Assembly: GCA_017419465.1 (NCBI GenBank)
Contig: JAFOLE010000137.1
Span: forward strand, 1 to 7,209
From: Solobacterium sp.
Lineage (GTDB): Bacteria > Bacillota_I > Bacilli_A > Erysipelotrichales > Erysipelotrichaceae
Length of the DNA: 7,209 nt
Direction: 5' to 3'
Part shown: positions 6,901 through 7,209 of the stretch, one piece after another
Position numbering within the stretch: position 1 is the stretch's first letter
How the letters are laid out: each line of letters starts with the position of its first letter
The notes under the pieces: model-generated
Database searches by the model: none
Told to the model about the DNA's origin: nothing
The model's input: the letters and a program-made list of their open reading frames with translations, nothing else
Program-made: the position numbers and the translations under genes

Positions 6901-7209
6901 GGCCGGTCTTTCCGGCTGCTTTTTCAGGGCATTGGTGCGGTCTATGGCTTCCTGTGCTGCCTTTTCGCCGGCAGCGGTATCCGTTTCATCATCAGACAGT
7001 CCGAACATCGAGAGAAGAGTGGAGTCAAATTCACCATCCGATGTTTCCTTCGGAGGTTCCGGCGCCCTGTTTTCCGTGAAGGAAACGCCGGGGTTCAGGG
7101 AGAATGCCGGTGCAGTTTCTTTGCGGCTCTTCTTCGGAGCTTCCGAAACAGCGGCAGATACGACCGGAAGAACGGTTGTCTTTACGACAGAAGGTTCTTC
7201 ATTCAGTAC
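3901..7209 (-). CDS. Class A penicillin-binding protein (glycosyltransferase plus transpeptidase), 5' end beyond window
   Basis: This bifunctional enzyme polymerises lipid II and cross-links peptidoglycan on the outer face of the membrane. The frame is open from the window edge to the TAA at 3901-3903, giving at least 1102 residues, so the Met at 7006-7008 is probably internal. Numbered from that Met: a Pro/Lys/Thr-rich cytoplasmic region to 162, with a Lys run at 42-46 and five Gly at 141-145; a membrane segment at 163-190; and a GT51 domain at about 205-395. GT51 motifs are EDSRFFSH (248-255), QGGSTFTMQLVKN (278-290), KKEIFQLYLN (330-339) and RGVQRA (348-353), but the motif normally reading RKxxE is YKVQQ (313-317). 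The transpeptidase domain (about 495-790) has SSVK (535-538, nucleophile S535), SLN (592-594) and KTGTT (725-729). Residues 830-985 form an extra domain with four Cys, and 993-1035 are aromatic/Gly repeats. Both catalytic domains are otherwise intact. It is longer than typical PBP1A-type enzymes because of both extensions. It is convergent with der. Confidence 0.96.
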   Translation of the reverse strand, partial: VLNEEPSVVKTTVLPVVSAAVSEAPKKSRKETAPAFSLNPGVSFTENRAPEPPKETSDGEFDSTLLSMFGLSDDETDTAAGEKAAQEAIDRTNALKKQPERPAVVYAEKKKKKPTPKTPAPAPMDEQPLFGSFQNSSSGEDLGKTAVLPIGTLNDEIFAKTETVTEQPQNTADGATRMVDLEEIAEIEKTAPQPPVKKTTSLRKPSSGGGGGSRIVPPSRNAGGTRPSKAIRILTILLVIGVFLELLAFIIGGIVASKMAKNSPDLNLTDFVGEESTKIYDDSGELVTEVGVYLRENIVYDKCPESLVDAFLSIEDSRFFSHFGFDIPRFTKALIDNIKTRSFGQGGSTFTMQLVKNTYFSIESMDASDTGTERTKSIEYKVQQIYLATKLEKLLSKKEIFQLYLNKLNFGGNIRGVQRASQYYFGKNTNELTLHESAMLAGIVNLPNRYNPYEYLDYGTERRNTVLNLMCNHGYITEEQRDLAKKIKVEDTLIGDVRQASEDSQYQSYLDVVLEEAMELTGMDPTVKGMQIYTHLNRSMQEEVEAIQNGETQVVYPDDLMQVAMVSMDNRSGAIIAVGGGRNYDGARLLNRATMNYKQPGSSVKPLLSYALAFEYLGYSLDEVLLDKPITYPMESMVLVNASGNYAGDVMIKDAVGNSLNIPAILTLERVVNKVGADKVVEYLQTIGFSHVKPENFHLSYAIGGTTFETTCKELAGAHSMLINHGVYNKPHTISKIVLTSDGTQFYPDGQNVQALSSGSAYLATELEANNVTGPYFNYMQLLARSYPVYAKTGTTDWGNDGVQYGIPKGQMKDKWMVASTSQYTNCVWVGYDMAVAGKETYYTSYKSSLNIPGNINRLLLDKEEELFGIPEAIPRPEDVTESTYIFGTFPHVRPEYAMDGGGTVTSLVSTTGLENMPLADPSEFLEYAKSESEYLGNGGMSANYNQFGILNVSWANSSGICAGGQRNIGLHDPYNNIDQWGACLADLSWLTGEGAYWATVYVDGIPVGDISSTNGFFSGYVTDQAGSEVKVCGGSTTADGSDNTACTIAQYIYDESANGYVDENGNWVQIEVPEYEKYGYWDENGNWVGQGHWDENGFHLE
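3904..4032 (-). repeat. Tandem Gly/Trp/Asn repeats at the C-terminus of the penicillin-binding protein
   Basis: The last 43 residues contain GYVDENGNWV (993-1002), GYWDENGNWV (1013-1022) and a shorter GHWDENGF (1025-1032). The first two units are exactly 20 residues apart, and the third follows at 12. In the DNA, ACCCAGTTGCCGTTTTCATC is present identically at 3944-3963 and 4004-4023, 60 bases apart, which points to recent duplication or sequence homogenisation. The pattern resembles the short aromatic/Gly hairpin repeats used for binding cell-wall or glycan polymers in Gram-positive surface proteins. Binding is an inference. Confidence 0.85.

Overview
The window looks like chromosomal DNA from a low-to-mid-GC Gram-positive bacterium (Firmicutes/Bacillota). 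The signs are strong AAAGGAG-type ribosome binding sites, a transcription-terminating FMN riboswitch in front of a RibU-type ECF transporter subunit, TTG/GTG/ATG starts, and a very long class A penicillin-binding protein with a large cytoplasmic N-terminus. The gene set and the style of the unknown protein (start MPVYSRK) remind me of Erysipelotrichia, but that is an impression and not a demonstrated placement. No mobile element, CRISPR array, tRNA or rRNA was seen.

Layout. Positions 1-87 hold the 3' part of an FMN riboswitch followed by an intrinsic terminator. They lead into ribU (108-698, +), the riboflavin-binding S component of an ECF transporter. An extended -10 promoter (723-731) then opens a tight three-gene unit on the + strand: an unrecognised C-terminally membrane-anchored protein (759-1784), cytidylate kinase cmk (1786-2463), and the ribosome-assembly GTPase der (2460-3773, GTG start overlapping the cmk stop). 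Two hairpin terminators lie back to back at 3803-3836 (for der) and 3865-3892 (for the opposite strand). The rest of the window (3901-7209, -) is one uninterrupted frame encoding a bifunctional class A penicillin-binding protein. Its 5' end lies beyond the window edge.

How the genes fit together. ribU is a vitamin uptake gene under direct FMN feedback. cmk (CMP/dCMP phosphorylation) and der (50S maturation) are housekeeping growth genes, and the unknown membrane protein is translated just ahead of them. The convergent PBP builds peptidoglycan. It is the most unusual gene here: the second conserved acidic residue of its glycosyltransferase domain reads as glutamine, a long Cys-containing domain follows the transpeptidase, and it ends in Trp/Gly-rich tandem repeats. 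I see no obviously novel multi-gene system. The points of interest are the odd features of the PBP and the unknown protein in the cmk-der unit.
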